Source: Streptomyces sp. NBC_00259 (GTDB lineage: Bacteria > Actinomycetota > Actinomycetes > Streptomycetales > Streptomycetaceae). Taken from it: 64,000 nt of DNA. Location of the stretch: contig NZ_CP108080.1 of NCBI RefSeq assembly GCF_036181745.1, positions 3,472,001 to 3,536,000 of the forward strand, in the 5' to 3' direction. This document shows, in pieces, positions 36,431 to 45,070 of this stretch. Position numbers and translations under genes: made by a program. How positions within the stretch are numbered: the first letter of the stretch is position 1; each line of letters begins with the position of its first letter. The notes under the pieces were generated by a model. The model worked only from the letters and a program-made list of their open reading frames with translations. It was not told the DNA's origin and ran no database searches.

Positions 36431-36511
36431 CACCACCCAAGGCTAATGGTCCAAGGGCCCCTGACAAGACGTCCCCGGTGGTTCCTACGCGCTGGGAACT
36501 ACCCTGGTCGG

Positions 36512-36772
36512 GTGACTCATGAAACCCAAGCGAATTCGGCCGCTCCCGGCGACGGGCTCGTCCGCGTCGGCGCGATCGTCTTCATCATCGGCGCCGTGGC
36601 CACTCTGGTCACCGTGGCCCCACTGTTCCTCGGTACGGAGCCGTTCCCGACCGTCGCCTATCTCGTCAGCATGCTCATGGGCGTCGGCTTCCTGATCGCG
36701 GGAGCGGGGGTGCTCCGGTCGATCGCGGCGCAGCGCCGTCAGGCGCGCTCCTCGGCGGCCCCGTCGGCCTAG
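36512..36772 (+). CDS. Small two-TM membrane protein, unknown function
   Basis: The 86-residue protein (MTHETQANSAAPGDGLVRVG...) has two hydrophobic helices (about 18-40 AIVFIIGAVATLVTVAPLF; about 48-70 VAYLVSMLMGVGFLIAGAGVL) and a basic C-terminal tail (RSIAAQRRQARSSAAPSA). This pattern is common in Streptomyces hypothetical proteins. GTG 36512 follows a TACCCT hexamer (36500-36505) by 6 bases, so it is probably leaderless. The last four bases overlap the end of the convergent HAD gene. Confidence 0.75.
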   Translation: MTHETQANSAAPGDGLVRVGAIVFIIGAVATLVTVAPLFLGTEPFPTVAYLVSMLMGVGFLIAGAGVLRSIAAQRRQARSSAAPSA

Positions 36773-37431
36773 CCGGCGGCGTTCGCGTCGGCGTACTCGG
36801 CGAGCCAGGCCGGGAACGCGGTGAGGTCCGGCAGGACCACGTCCGCCCCCGCCTCACGCAGCTCCCGCTCGTCGCACGGCCCGGTCGGTACGGCGACGGA
36901 CAGCGCCCCGGCGGTACGGGCCCCGCGCACATCGCCGATGTGGTCGCCGACGTACACCCGCGCGTCGTGCTCGCGCAGCGCCTCCGCCTTGGCCTCGGCC
37001 CACAGCCAGCCGATGACCTCGTCCGGCTCCAGGCCGAGGTGGACGAGGTGCATCTTGGCGTTCGGCTCGTGCTTGGCCGTGACGACGACGGCGCGGCCGC
37101 CGAGCGCGTGGACGGCGGCGATGGCCTCACGGGCGCCGGGCATCGCGGGCGTCGGCGGGATCGCGTACGCGGGGTACAGCTCGCGGTAGCGGTCGGCGAC
37201 CTCCTGGATCCGGTCGTCAGGGAACCAGTGCGCGAGCTCCTGCTCCAGCGGCGGCCCGAGCCGGGTGACCGCGAGGTCGGCGTCTATCCGGACACCGGTC
37301 TCGGCGGCGAGGGCCTGGTAGGCGGCCCGGATGCCGGGACGCGAGTCGATCAGGGTCATGTCGAGGTCGAAGCCGACCGTGAACGGTCGCGGGAGCGGTC
37401 GCGTCAGGGGTTCCGGAGCCATGCAGGCCAT
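36769..37431 (-). CDS. HAD-family hydrolase (phosphoglycolate-phosphatase-like)
   Basis: The 220-residue protein has motif I VGFDLDMTLIDSRPG (nucleophile D, general acid D replaced in context D-L-D-M-T), motif II VVVTAKHEP, motif III lysine in AEAKAEALREH and motif IV YVGDHIGDVRGARTAG. It should be a phosphatase of small metabolites, with the substrate unknown. DLDMT instead of DLDGT is a known variant. Start 37431 gives MACMAPEPL. ATG 37422 is possible. The N-terminal cap helix region (AAYQALAAETG) matches the PGP-like C1 cap. Confidence 0.9.
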   Translation of the reverse strand: MACMAPEPLTRPLPRPFTVGFDLDMTLIDSRPGIRAAYQALAAETGVRIDADLAVTRLGPPLEQELAHWFPDDRIQEVADRYRELYPAYAIPPTPAMPGAREAIAAVHALGGRAVVVTAKHEPNAKMHLVHLGLEPDEVIGWLWAEAKAEALREHDARVYVGDHIGDVRGARTAGALSVAVPTGPCDERELREAGADVVLPDLTAFPAWLAEYADANAAG

Positions 37432-37454
37432 TGTGCCTGTGGGCGGACGGCGGC

Positions 37455-37570
37455 CGGAGGGAGGCCGGAGAAGGGCCGGAAGGTGCCGAGGAGCACCGGA
37501 AGGGGTGCCGGAGGAGCAGCGGAAGGTGCCGGAGGAGGACCGGAAAGGGGCCGGTAGGGGGCCGGGTGGG
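37455..37570. repeat. GGAGG/CCGGAAGG purine-rich degenerate repeats
   Basis: Copies of a GGAAGGTGCCGGAGGAG-like unit appear five to six times between the HAD start and the iron-type transporter promoter. Purine bias on the plus strand is strong. No gene is seen. Confidence 0.6.
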
Positions 37571-37598
37571 TGCCGTCGGGCGTACCGGAACCGGTGCT

Positions 37599-37622
37599 TA
37601 CACTTAGCCGAGCCTTACCAAC
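37599..37622 (+). promoter_or_regulatory. Promoter with iron-box-like (DmdR/IdeR) site
   Basis: TACACT (37599-37604) can act as a -10. TTAGCCGAGCCTTACCAAC (37604-37622) agrees with the TTAGGTTAGGCTCACCTAA iron box at about 12 of 19 positions, including the TTAG and CT-ACC cores. Placement directly over the start region before the FecCD genes suits repression by iron. The match is partial. Confidence 0.55.
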
Positions 37623-37638
37623 CTCCTGATGGGTTTCG

Positions 37639-38646
37639 ATGTCAGCCGCCGCTCCCAGAACCAGACGCGTGCTCGCGGTCGCGGCGGCCGCCGTGGCGCT
37701 GCTCGTCGCGGTGCTGCTCAGTCTCGCCGTCGGGGCGCGCCCCATCGCGCCGTCCGCGGTGTTCGACGCCCTGCTGCACGGCGGAACAAGTGATTCCGCC
37801 GAGGTCGTGCGTCAGCTGCGGCTGCCGCGCACGCTCATCGGCCTGATGGTCGGCGCCTCGCTGGCACTCGCCGGCACGGTGCTGCAGGGCCTGACCCGCA
37901 ACCCGATCGCCGATCCCGGGATCCTCGGCATCAGCCAGGGCGCGTCGGTGGGGGTGGTCCTCGCGATCGCCTTCGCAGGTGTGCACACCCTCCTGGGCCA
38001 TGTCTGGTTCGCCTTCGCGGGCGCGGCGCTCGCGTCGGTCGCGGTGTACGCGATCGGCTCCAGCGGCCGGGGCGGGGCGACGCCGGTGAAGCTGGCGCTG
38101 GGCGGCGCGGCGATCAACGCGCTGCTGGTGTCGGTGACCATGGCCGTACTGACGACGAAGGCCGCCGCGCTCGACGAGTTCCGCTTCTGGCAGGTCGGCG
38201 CCCTCGGCGGCCGTGACGCGGAGATCGCCGTTCAACTCCTGCCCTTCCTGCTGCTCGGCACGGTGCTCGTGGTGTCCGTCGCCCGCGGACTCGACGCGCT
38301 GGCCCTCGGCGAGGACGTGGCGAAGGGCCTCGGCCGGCGCGTCGCGGCGGTACGCGTCGTCGGCGGCATCGGCGCCACGATCCTCACCGGCGCGGGCGTC
38401 GCCGCGGCCGGCCCGATCGCCTTCATCGGTCTGGCGGTCCCGCACATCGCCCGCGCGATCGTCGGCACCGACCACCGCTGGGTGCTTCCGCTCGCCGCGC
38501 TCATCGGGCCCGTGATGCTCCTCGTGTCCGACGTCGCCGGACGCGTCCTGTTCCCCCCGAGCGAGGTCCCGGCGGGTGTGATGACCGCCCTGATCGGTGT
38601 CCCGTTCCTGGTCGCCCTGATCCGCCGGAAGACGGTCCCCGCGTGA
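37639..38646 (+). CDS. FecCD-family ABC permease (siderophore/iron type) 1
   Basis: The 335-residue integral membrane protein has about 9-10 helices. FecCD signatures are [78 protein letters not shown] and [27 protein letters not shown]. It forms the inner-membrane channel with the second permease. It sits first in the operon behind the iron-box-like site. The gene overlaps the second permease's GTG (GTGA). Substrate is probably a ferric siderophore. No binding-protein gene is present in the window. Confidence 0.92.
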   Translation: MSAAAPRTRRVLAVAAAAVALLVAVLLSLAVGARPIAPSAVFDALLHGGTSDSAEVVRQLRLPRTLIGLMVGASLALAGTVLQGLTRNPIADPGILGISQGASVGVVLAIAFAGVHTLLGHVWFAFAGAALASVAVYAIGSSGRGGATPVKLALGGAAINALLVSVTMAVLTTKAAALDEFRFWQVGALGGRDAEIAVQLLPFLLLGTVLVVSVARGLDALALGEDVAKGLGRRVAAVRVVGGIGATILTGAGVAAAGPIAFIGLAVPHIARAIVGTDHRWVLPLAALIGPVMLLVSDVAGRVLFPPSEVPAGVMTALIGVPFLVALIRRKTVPA

Positions 38647-38684
38647 GCCCGGCCACGGTGCGGCGACGACGAGGAGAGCATGCG

Positions 38685-39764
38685 ATGACCGTCGAGGCAG
38701 TGGCCCGGCGCGGTGTGCGGCCGGCCGGGTACAGCCGGGTGCGGGCCGGGCGGGGCACGTTCCTCGTGCACCGGCGGGCCGCCGGTGTCGCCGTGGCGCT
38801 GACCGTGGTGCTCGCGGGCGTGTGTGTCGCGTACCTCTGCTTCGGCGAGAGCTTCGTCGCGCCCACCGAGGTCGTGAAGGTGCTCCTCGGGCAGCCGTCC
38901 GCCGAGGAGTTGGTCGTCGGCACGCTGCGGCTGCCGCGCCTGGTCGTCGGGCTGCTCGTCGGCGCGGCCTTCGGGGTCGCCGGGGCGCTCATCCAGACCG
39001 TCGCCCGCAATCCCCTCGCCAGCCCGGACATCATCGGCATCAGCCAGGGTGCGAGCGCGGTCACCGTCGCCGCGCTGACCTTCGGCGTCACCTCGTACGC
39101 CGTCCTGCCGTACCTGTCCGTCGCGGGCGGCATCGCGGCCGCCGCGCTCGTGTACGTGTTCGCCTGGCGCGGCGGACTCCACGCGACCCGCTTCGTCCTC
39201 GTCGGCATCGGCTTCGCCATCGCCCTGCGCTCGGTCACGAGCCTTTTCATGACCAAGGGCGACTATCTCGTGGCCCAGCAGGCCCAGATCTGGATGACCG
39301 GATCCCTCAACGGCCGCGGCTGGGACGAGGCCGCGCCCCTCGGCTGGACGCTCCTCGTCCTGGTCCCGGGCGTGCTGTGGGCCTCGCGGGCCATGCGGAA
39401 CGTGGCCCTCGACGACCACACCGCCACCGCGCTGGGCGTACGGCTCGGGCGGGTACGTCTCGGCCTCGTCCTCCTCGGCGTCCTCCTCGCCTCCGTCGCG
39501 ACGGGCGCCGCGGGCCCGGTCGACTTCGTCGCGCTGCTGGCGCCGCAGCTCGCCCGCCGGACGACCCGTACCGCGCAGATCCCGCTGCTCTGTTCCGCGC
39601 TGCTGGGCGCGGTCATCGTCGTACTCGCCGATCTGCTGGCGCGGCGCCTGCTGGCACCGACCGAACTGCCCGTGGGCGTGCTGACGGCCGCCGTCGGCGC
39701 CCCCTACCTGGTCTGGCTGATCGTCCGCGGCCGCACCGGCCGTACCGCTGGAGGGAACGCATGA
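38685..39764 (+). CDS. FecCD-family ABC permease (siderophore/iron type) 2
   Basis: The 359-residue protein is the partner permease. Motifs are [49 protein letters not shown] (in pieces), [42 protein letters not shown] and [19 protein letters not shown] chose ATG 38685 because GAGGAG (38671-38676) is 8 bases upstream. GTG 38643, overlapping the previous stop, would add 14 residues. The last 4 bases overlap the ATPase start (ATGA), so the three genes are one operon. It pairs with the ATPase for uptake of an iron complex. Confidence 0.92.
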   Translation: MTVEAVARRGVRPAGYSRVRAGRGTFLVHRRAAGVAVALTVVLAGVCVAYLCFGESFVAPTEVVKVLLGQPSAEELVVGTLRLPRLVVGLLVGAAFGVAGALIQTVARNPLASPDIIGISQGASAVTVAALTFGVTSYAVLPYLSVAGGIAAAALVYVFAWRGGLHATRFVLVGIGFAIALRSVTSLFMTKGDYLVAQQAQIWMTGSLNGRGWDEAAPLGWTLLVLVPGVLWASRAMRNVALDDHTATALGVRLGRVRLGLVLLGVLLASVATGAAGPVDFVALLAPQLARRTTRTAQIPLLCSALLGAVIVVLADLLARRLLAPTELPVGVLTAAVGAPYLVWLIVRGRTGRTAGGNA

Positions 39765-40612
39765 GCAGGCTGACGGCCCGTGAGCTGACGCTCGCCTACG
39801 AGGACCGCACGGTCGTCCACGAGCTCGACCTGGCCGTTCCCGACGGCCGGGTGACCGTCATCGTCGGCCCGAACGCCTGCGGTAAGTCGACGACCCTGCG
39901 CGCCCTCGGCCGGCTGCTGAAGCCGAAGGGCGGCGCGGTGCTGCTGGACGGCACGGAGCTGGCCCGTATCCCGACGAAGCGGATCGCGCAGCGGATCGGG
40001 CTGCTGCCGCAGTCGCCGGTCGCACCCGAGGCGATCACCGTCGCCGACCTGGTCTCGCGCGGCCGGCAGCCGCACCAGGCCTGGTGGAAGCAGTGGTCGG
40101 ACGAGGACGAGCGGGCCGTCACGGACGCGATGGAGCGCACGGACGTCACCGCGCTCGCGGACCGGCCGGTGGACGAGCTGTCGGGTGGTCAGCGGCAGCG
40201 CGTGTGGATCGCGATGGCGCTGGCGCAGGAGACGGATCTGCTGCTGCTCGACGAGCCGACGACGTTCCTGGACATCGCGCACCAGGTGGAGGTCCTCGAT
40301 CTGGTGCGCCAGCTCAACCACGAGCGCGGCCGGACGGTCGTCGCCGTGCTGCACGACCTCAACCAGGCCGCCCGGTACGCCGATCACCTCGTCGCCATGA
40401 AGGAAGGCCGCATCGTCGCCGAGGGTCACCCGTCGGACGTCGTCACCGCCGAACTGGTCCGGGAGGTCTTCGGCCTCGCGTCGGTCGTCGTCCCCGACCC
40501 GGTGACGGGGTCACCACTGGTGGTTCCCGGAGCGCCCTGGCAGGCGCCGGCAGCCGGCCCGGCCGCCGTGCCCGCCCAGGCGGACGGGGCCCGCGCCGCG
40601 GGCACCGTGTGA
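39761..40612 (+). CDS. ABC ATPase of iron/siderophore uptake (FecE-like)
   Basis: The 283-residue protein has Walker [10 protein letters not shown], the Q loop [10 protein letters not shown], signature [17 protein letters not shown], Walker [17 protein letters not shown] and the H loop VLHDLNQA. This is the FecE/FepC group (the TFLDIAHQ D-loop is characteristic). It drives uptake through the two upstream permeases. ATG 39761 overlaps the stop of permease 2, with GAGGG upstream. The C-terminus has an Ala/Pro-rich tail. No substrate-binding lipoprotein follows, so it must be encoded elsewhere. Confidence 0.95.
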   Translation: MSRLTARELTLAYEDRTVVHELDLAVPDGRVTVIVGPNACGKSTTLRALGRLLKPKGGAVLLDGTELARIPTKRIAQRIGLLPQSPVAPEAITVADLVSRGRQPHQAWWKQWSDEDERAVTDAMERTDVTALADRPVDELSGGQRQRVWIAMALAQETDLLLLDEPTTFLDIAHQVEVLDLVRQLNHERGRTVVAVLHDLNQAARYADHLVAMKEGRIVAEGHPSDVVTAELVREVFGLASVVVPDPVTGSPLVVPGAPWQAPAAGPAAVPAQADGARAAGTV

Positions 40613-41018
40613 TCCTGCGGGCCCCGCCGCACGACGCCGCGCAGCCCCTGCCCGACTCCGGACGTCACTGACCGACGCCAGGCATTCCTGCCCGACTCCG
40701 GACGTCCTGAGCCCCTCCGGGTGCCCCTGCCCGACTCCGGACGTCCCTGAGCGACTCCGGGTGTTCCTGGCGACCGGATGGTCCTGGCCGACGCCGGGTG
40801 CCCCTGCCCGACTGCGGACCTCCTGAGCGACTCCGGACGTCCCTGACCGACTCCGGGTGTTCCTGGCGACCGGATGGTCCTGGCCGACGCCGGGTGCCCC
40901 TGCCCGACTGCGGACCTCCTGAGCGACTCCGGACGTCCCTGACCGACGCCGGGTGTTGCTGGCGGCCGGATGGTCCTGACGAGGTGGTCACCAGCGTGGT
41001 GGCCGCCTTCGCCATGGG
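40613..41018. repeat. 406-bp gene-free region with 96-bp higher-order repeat
   Basis: From 40761 a 96-bp unit repeats (40761, 40857, partial at 40953). Each unit is built from four shorter related pieces of about 20-37 bp, such as CGACTCCGGACGTCCCTGAC, CGACTCCGGGTGTTCC and CGACGCCGGGTGCCCCTG. Degenerate pieces extend to about 40640. It separates the convergent FecE gene and the 41019 gene. Frames across it read as 32-residue repeats, but only because 96 is divisible by three. Confidence 0.85.
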
Positions 41019-42014
41019 TCACCTCCGGCGCGCGCGCCAGATCAGGAACAGCGCCGACGCCACCGCCGCCGCCCGCACCGCCCACGGCCATGTCCCCGCC
41101 AGCGCCTCGCCCATCGCTTCCCCGCCCGGCGCGATCGGGTCGCCCCAGCGGCCGTCGAGGCGGCCCCAGAGCCAGACCGCGGCGGTCAGGGCGACGAGGC
41201 CGGGGAGGCCGAGGACCGCCCATTTCGCTTCGGTGCGCGAGAGCGCCCGGGTGGCGTAGGCGAGGAGCCAGCCGCCGGCCAGGGCGATCAGTGAGCCGAG
41301 GATCGCGCCGACGGCCAGGAGCGTGGCGGCGAACAGCGGCATCGGATGGCCGAGCGACACGCGGGCGGCCGCTTTCCCGGCCGCAGGATCCGGAGCCGTC
41401 CCGGCCGCGGGGTCGGGGGCCGCGGGCCCACCGCGACGGGACCGCAGGCGCCACCGGCGCCGTGAACCGTCAGGCTCTCCCCCGGCCTTCGCCGCCTTGT
41501 CGGCGTCCTTGGCCGCGGCGTCACCCGGCCGCGGAGGCGTCAGCAGGTCCGGGATCTCCACCCCGCCGACGAACCCGCCGACGGACCCGCCGACGAATCC
41601 TCCGACGCGCTCGCCCGGCTCCTGGCCGGTCCGCTCGATCCGCCACCAGTCCGGCTCCGGTGCCGTGTCGCCCAGGAGGTCGTCGCCGGCGGCGGCACCG
41701 GACCGCTGCTCCGGGACGGACGCGGCCGTCGCGTCGGAGCCGAAACCGGAGCCGGAACCGGAGCCTGAGCCGGAAGCGCCCTCGGGGCCGGTGGCCGCGT
41801 CGTCCACCACCTCGTCCGGCGACCCCAGCCGGCCCAGGATGCGCTGGACGGCCGCGGGGCTGTCGGTGCCGTACTTGGCGCGCTGCCGGTCGATCTCGTT
41901 CCGCAGCGACGACACGAGCTGCATCCTGGTCCCGGAGGGCAGCTGGCGTTGCTGGGCCAGGTCGCCGACCCGGCTCAGGTAGTCGAAGACAAGCTGATCG
42001 CTCTCGATCCCCAC
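41019..42014 (-). CDS. Membrane protein with N-terminal HAAS-like helical domain
   Basis: The 331-residue protein has an N-terminal helical module (VFDYLSRVGDLAQQRQLPSGTRMQLVSSLRNEIDRQRAKYG) like HAAS domains that follow PadR-type regulators. A low-complexity linker comes next (GSGSGSGSGFGSD; VGGFVGGSVGGFVGG), then a C-terminal membrane part with four to five helices (LFAATLLAVGAILGSLIALAGGWLL, WAVLGLPGLVALTAAVWLWG, WAVRAAAVASALFLIW). Its role is unknown. GTG 42014 has GGAGGGG upstream. HAAS membership is from pattern only. Confidence 0.8.
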   Translation of the reverse strand: MGIESDQLVFDYLSRVGDLAQQRQLPSGTRMQLVSSLRNEIDRQRAKYGTDSPAAVQRILGRLGSPDEVVDDAATGPEGASGSGSGSGSGFGSDATAASVPEQRSGAAAGDDLLGDTAPEPDWWRIERTGQEPGERVGGFVGGSVGGFVGGVEIPDLLTPPRPGDAAAKDADKAAKAGGEPDGSRRRWRLRSRRGGPAAPDPAAGTAPDPAAGKAAARVSLGHPMPLFAATLLAVGAILGSLIALAGGWLLAYATRALSRTEAKWAVLGLPGLVALTAAVWLWGRLDGRWGDPIAPGGEAMGEALAGTWPWAVRAAAVASALFLIWRARRR

Positions 42015-42052
42015 GGTGCCCCTCCACAGCGCGCCCGTACCGCCGCCCGGTC

Positions 42053-42083
42053 CTGACGTTAGCGCCTGGGCAGGGGCTAACGT
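42053..42083 (+). promoter_or_regulatory. Promoter of the Helicase_C_3/WYL gene (leaderless)
   Basis: CTGACG (42053-42058) and TAACGT (42078-42083) have a 19-base spacer. The ATG is 7 bases after the second hexamer, so transcription may start at the ATG. Confidence 0.5.
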
Positions 42084-42090
42084 GGGGCGG

Positions 42091-44817
42091 ATGGGGACCG
42101 GTGAGCTCGATCGGGAGGCGCACGTGCCCGCAGGACCATCCGCGGAGACGTCCGCGCGTACGGACGCACATGCCTCCGCCAGTACGGCCGAAGGCACGGG
42201 CGGCCGCGCGGCCGGCGCGTCGCCCCGCACACTGGCCGAGGCGCTGCGCTCACGCGGCGACGAAGGTCTCGCCGCGCTGCTGCGCGCCCGCCCCGATCTG
42301 CTGTCCCCGGTCCCGAACGACCTGACGCAGCTCGCCACCCGCGCCGGCACCCGCGCCTCCGTCGTACGGGCGCTGGAACGGCTCGACCGGTTCACGCTGC
42401 AGACCGCCCAGGCAGTGGCCGTGGCGGTCGAGCCGGCGTCGTACGGGACGGTCCTCGCCCTGCTGGGCGGCGACGACGGCGACCCGGCGGTCGAGGCCGC
42501 GCTGCCCCGTGCGCTCGGCGTGCTGCGCGAGCAGGCGCTGATCTGGGGCGACGACGACCGGCTGCGGCTGGTGCGCACGGCGCGCGAGCTGCTCGCCCCT
42601 TCTCCCCAGCATCCGTCGGCGACCGGGCTCGGGCCGACGGTGGCGGAGACGACGTCCGGGATGTCGCCGGGCCGGCTGCAGGAGATCCTCGGCGCGGTGG
42701 GGCTGACGTCCACCCATGACCCCGTGTCCGCGGTGGCGGCGCTGACCTCGCTGTTCACCGACCGGGAGCGGATGACGGCGCTGCTGGACACGGCTCCGCC
42801 GGACGCTCTGGCGGTGCTGGACCGGCTGGTGTGGGGGCCGCCGTACGGAGAGGTCACGGCGGATCCCGCGCCGCCGGTGCGATGGCTCCGGGACCACGGG
42901 CTGCTGCTGCCCACGTCGCTGCGCACGGTCGTGCTGCCGCGCGAGGCCGCGCTGCATCTGCGCGGTGGGCGTGCGCACCGCGAGACGGAGCCGGTGCCGC
43001 CGGAGGTCCGGGTCGCGGCCGAATACCGTCCACAGGTTGTGGACAGTACGGCGGCGGGTCAGGCGCACACCGCGCTCGCGACCGTCGAGGAGCTGCTGAA
43101 GGGCTGGCAGACGGGCGGGCCCGCGGTGCTGAGGGCGGGCGGGCTCAGCGTCCGCGACCTCAAGCGCACGGCGGCGGCGCTGAACGTCTCCGAGGAGATC
43201 GCCGCGTTCTGGATCGAACTGGCCTACGCGGCCGGGCTGCTGGCCTCGGACGGCGAGGCGGACGAACGGTTCGCGCCGACGCCCGCGTACGACGAGTGGC
43301 TCGACCTGCCCGCGCCCGCGCGCTGGACGGCGCTGGTCACGGCGTGGCTGACCGCGACGCGGACGGCGGGTCTGGTCGGCGGCCAGGACACCAAGGGCCG
43401 TACGCTCGCGGCGCTCGGCCCGGACCTGGACCGCGGCGCCGCGCCCGAGGTCCGTCACCGGGTGCTGACCCTGCTCGCCGATCTGCCCTGGGGCGCGGCC
43501 CCGGTCCAGGACTCCCTCCTCGCCCGCCTCCGCTGGGAACGACCCGTCCGCACCCCGTCCCCCGCCGCCCCGGGGGCGCCCGACACCCCCGACCTACGCT
43601 CCCGCATCGCCGCCTGGACCCTCACCGAGGCCGAACTCCTCGGCCTCACGGGCCGCGGCGCGCTCTGCACAGCGGCCCGCACCCTGCTGGCGGCCCCACC
43701 GGCCCCTCCGGCCCCTCCGACGCCGTCCCCGGCGGACGGGCGCGGGCGCACCGAGGCCGGCCCCGGGTCCGCCGAACCCGCGGGCCCCTCCGGCTCGCCC
43801 TCGCAGTCCCTCGCGGCGAGCACCGCCGCCGCGTCGGCGACCGGCGGCGTGGTGCCTCACAGCCCGGCCGAGCTCGCCGCGCGGGCCGCGCTCGCCGCGG
43901 CCGTGATCGCGCCGATGCTGCCCGAGCCGCTCGACCACGTCCTGCTCCAGGCCGACCTCACGGCCGTCGCGCCCGGCCCCCTGGAGCGGCCGCTGGCGGA
44001 GGCCCTCGGCGTGCTGGCGGACGTGGAGTCGAAGGGTGGCGCGACGGTGTACCGGTTTACGCCGGGGTCCGTACGGCGGGCGCTGGATGCCGGGCAGGCG
44101 GCGACGGACGTGCACGCGTTCCTGGCCAGGCACAGCCGTACCCCCGTCCCGCAGCCGCTCAGCTATCTCATCGACGACGTGGCGCGAAAGCACGGCCATC
44201 TCCGTATCGGCGCCGCCTCCGCCTACGTACGCTGCGACGACGACGCACTGCTGGACGAGATCCTCGCCGACCGGCGCTCGCACGGGCTGCGCATGCGCCG
44301 TCTCGCGCCCACCGTGCTGGCCGCCCAGGCCGACCCGGCGACGCTGCTCGACGGGCTGCGGGCCATGGGGTACGCGCCGGCCGCCGAGTCGGCCGAGGGC
44401 GATGTGCTCATCACCCGCGCCGACGCCCACCGCACCCCGCACCGCACCCCGCCCGTTCCCGTCCCCGACGGGCCGCCGCTCCCGGACGACACGCTGCTCG
44501 GCGCCGCCGTGAAGGCGATCCGGGCGGGCGACAAGGCCGCCACGGCCGTACGCAAACCCGCACCGCACACGGCCGAGGGCGCGCTGCCCCGCACCACCCC
44601 CGCCGAGACCCTCGCCACCGTGCAGGCCGCCGCCCTCACCGGCTCCGCGATCTGGATCGGCTACGTCAACGCCGACGGCGCCGCCAGCCAGCGCGTCATC
44701 GCACCGATCCGCGTCGAGGGCGGCTTCGTCACCGCGTACGACCACACGGCCGACGAGGTCCGCACGTACCCGCTCCACCGCATCACCGGCGTCGCCGAAC
44801 TCGCCGAACCGGCGTAG
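42091..44817 (+). CDS. Helicase_C_3 (XPB/Ssl2-like N-terminal) and WYL-domain protein
   Basis: The 908-residue protein has an N-terminal Helicase_C_3-like helical region (TLAEALRSRGDEGLAALLRARPDLLSPVPND, TRASVVRALERLDRFTLQTAQAV) related to the DNA-binding part of XPB/Ssl2. A long middle part contains Ala/Pro linkers. A C-terminal beta-rich region (SGSAIWIGYVNADGAASQRVIAPIRVEGGFVTAYDHTADEVRTYPLHRITGV, in pieces) is WYL-like. No Walker motifs are present, so it is not an ATPase itself. It sits directly upstream of the XPB helicase gene on the same strand, which suggests a two-subunit DNA repair or transcription-linked complex. Function is not established. Confidence 0.85.
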   Translation: MGTGELDREAHVPAGPSAETSARTDAHASASTAEGTGGRAAGASPRTLAEALRSRGDEGLAALLRARPDLLSPVPNDLTQLATRAGTRASVVRALERLDRFTLQTAQAVAVAVEPASYGTVLALLGGDDGDPAVEAALPRALGVLREQALIWGDDDRLRLVRTARELLAPSPQHPSATGLGPTVAETTSGMSPGRLQEILGAVGLTSTHDPVSAVAALTSLFTDRERMTALLDTAPPDALAVLDRLVWGPPYGEVTADPAPPVRWLRDHGLLLPTSLRTVVLPREAALHLRGGRAHRETEPVPPEVRVAAEYRPQVVDSTAAGQAHTALATVEELLKGWQTGGPAVLRAGGLSVRDLKRTAAALNVSEEIAAFWIELAYAAGLLASDGEADERFAPTPAYDEWLDLPAPARWTALVTAWLTATRTAGLVGGQDTKGRTLAALGPDLDRGAAPEVRHRVLTLLADLPWGAAPVQDSLLARLRWERPVRTPSPAAPGAPDTPDLRSRIAAWTLTEAELLGLTGRGALCTAARTLLAAPPAPPAPPTPSPADGRGRTEAGPGSAEPAGPSGSPSQSLAASTAAASATGGVVPHSPAELAARAALAAAVIAPMLPEPLDHVLLQADLTAVAPGPLERPLAEALGVLADVESKGGATVYRFTPGSVRRALDAGQAATDVHAFLARHSRTPVPQPLSYLIDDVARKHGHLRIGAASAYVRCDDDALLDEILADRRSHGLRMRRLAPTVLAAQADPATLLDGLRAMGYAPAAESAEGDVLITRADAHRTPHRTPPVPVPDGPPLPDDTLLGAAVKAIRAGDKAATAVRKPAPHTAEGALPRTTPAETLATVQAAALTGSAIWIGYVNADGAASQRVIAPIRVEGGFVTAYDHTADEVRTYPLHRITGVAELAEPA

Positions 44818-44916
44818 CCCGCGTCGTAGGCGGCGTAGGCCGAAGGAGCGCCGTCAGGGCCTACGGGCGAAACATGCGGGCGCAGCCCGCTGATCTGAGC
44901 GCCCGGCCCGAACCAC

Positions 44917-44950
44917 GGCGGTGTGGCCGAGGCCACCCGGCCACACCGCC
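44917..44950. terminator. Hairpin between the Helicase_C_3/WYL and XPB genes
   Basis: GGCGGTGTGGCC (44917-44928) and GGCCACACCGCC (44939-44950) form a perfect 12-bp stem. It may end the first transcript or attenuate into XPB. The remaining bases before 45071 probably hold a separate XPB promoter. Confidence 0.7.
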
Positions 44951-45070
44951 CGATGAGGCAAACTGGACGTTTGGCTGCACGGGACGGCCCGGGGCCCGCA
45001 CCCGACCCGCACGGGATCGCCCCAGGCCCGTCCGGGCCCCGCACCGGAGCCACGAGGAAAGGGCACACGC

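Noticed and set aside
40640..41000. Possible CRISPR-like regular repeat
   Set aside because: Copies are directly adjacent with no unique spacers, units are 96 bp, and no cas gene is near.
40426..41454. Minus-strand frame with perfect 32-residue repeats
   Set aside because: It arises from the 96-bp DNA array (96 = 32 codons) and overlaps two real genes; no start, ribosome site or conserved domain supports it.
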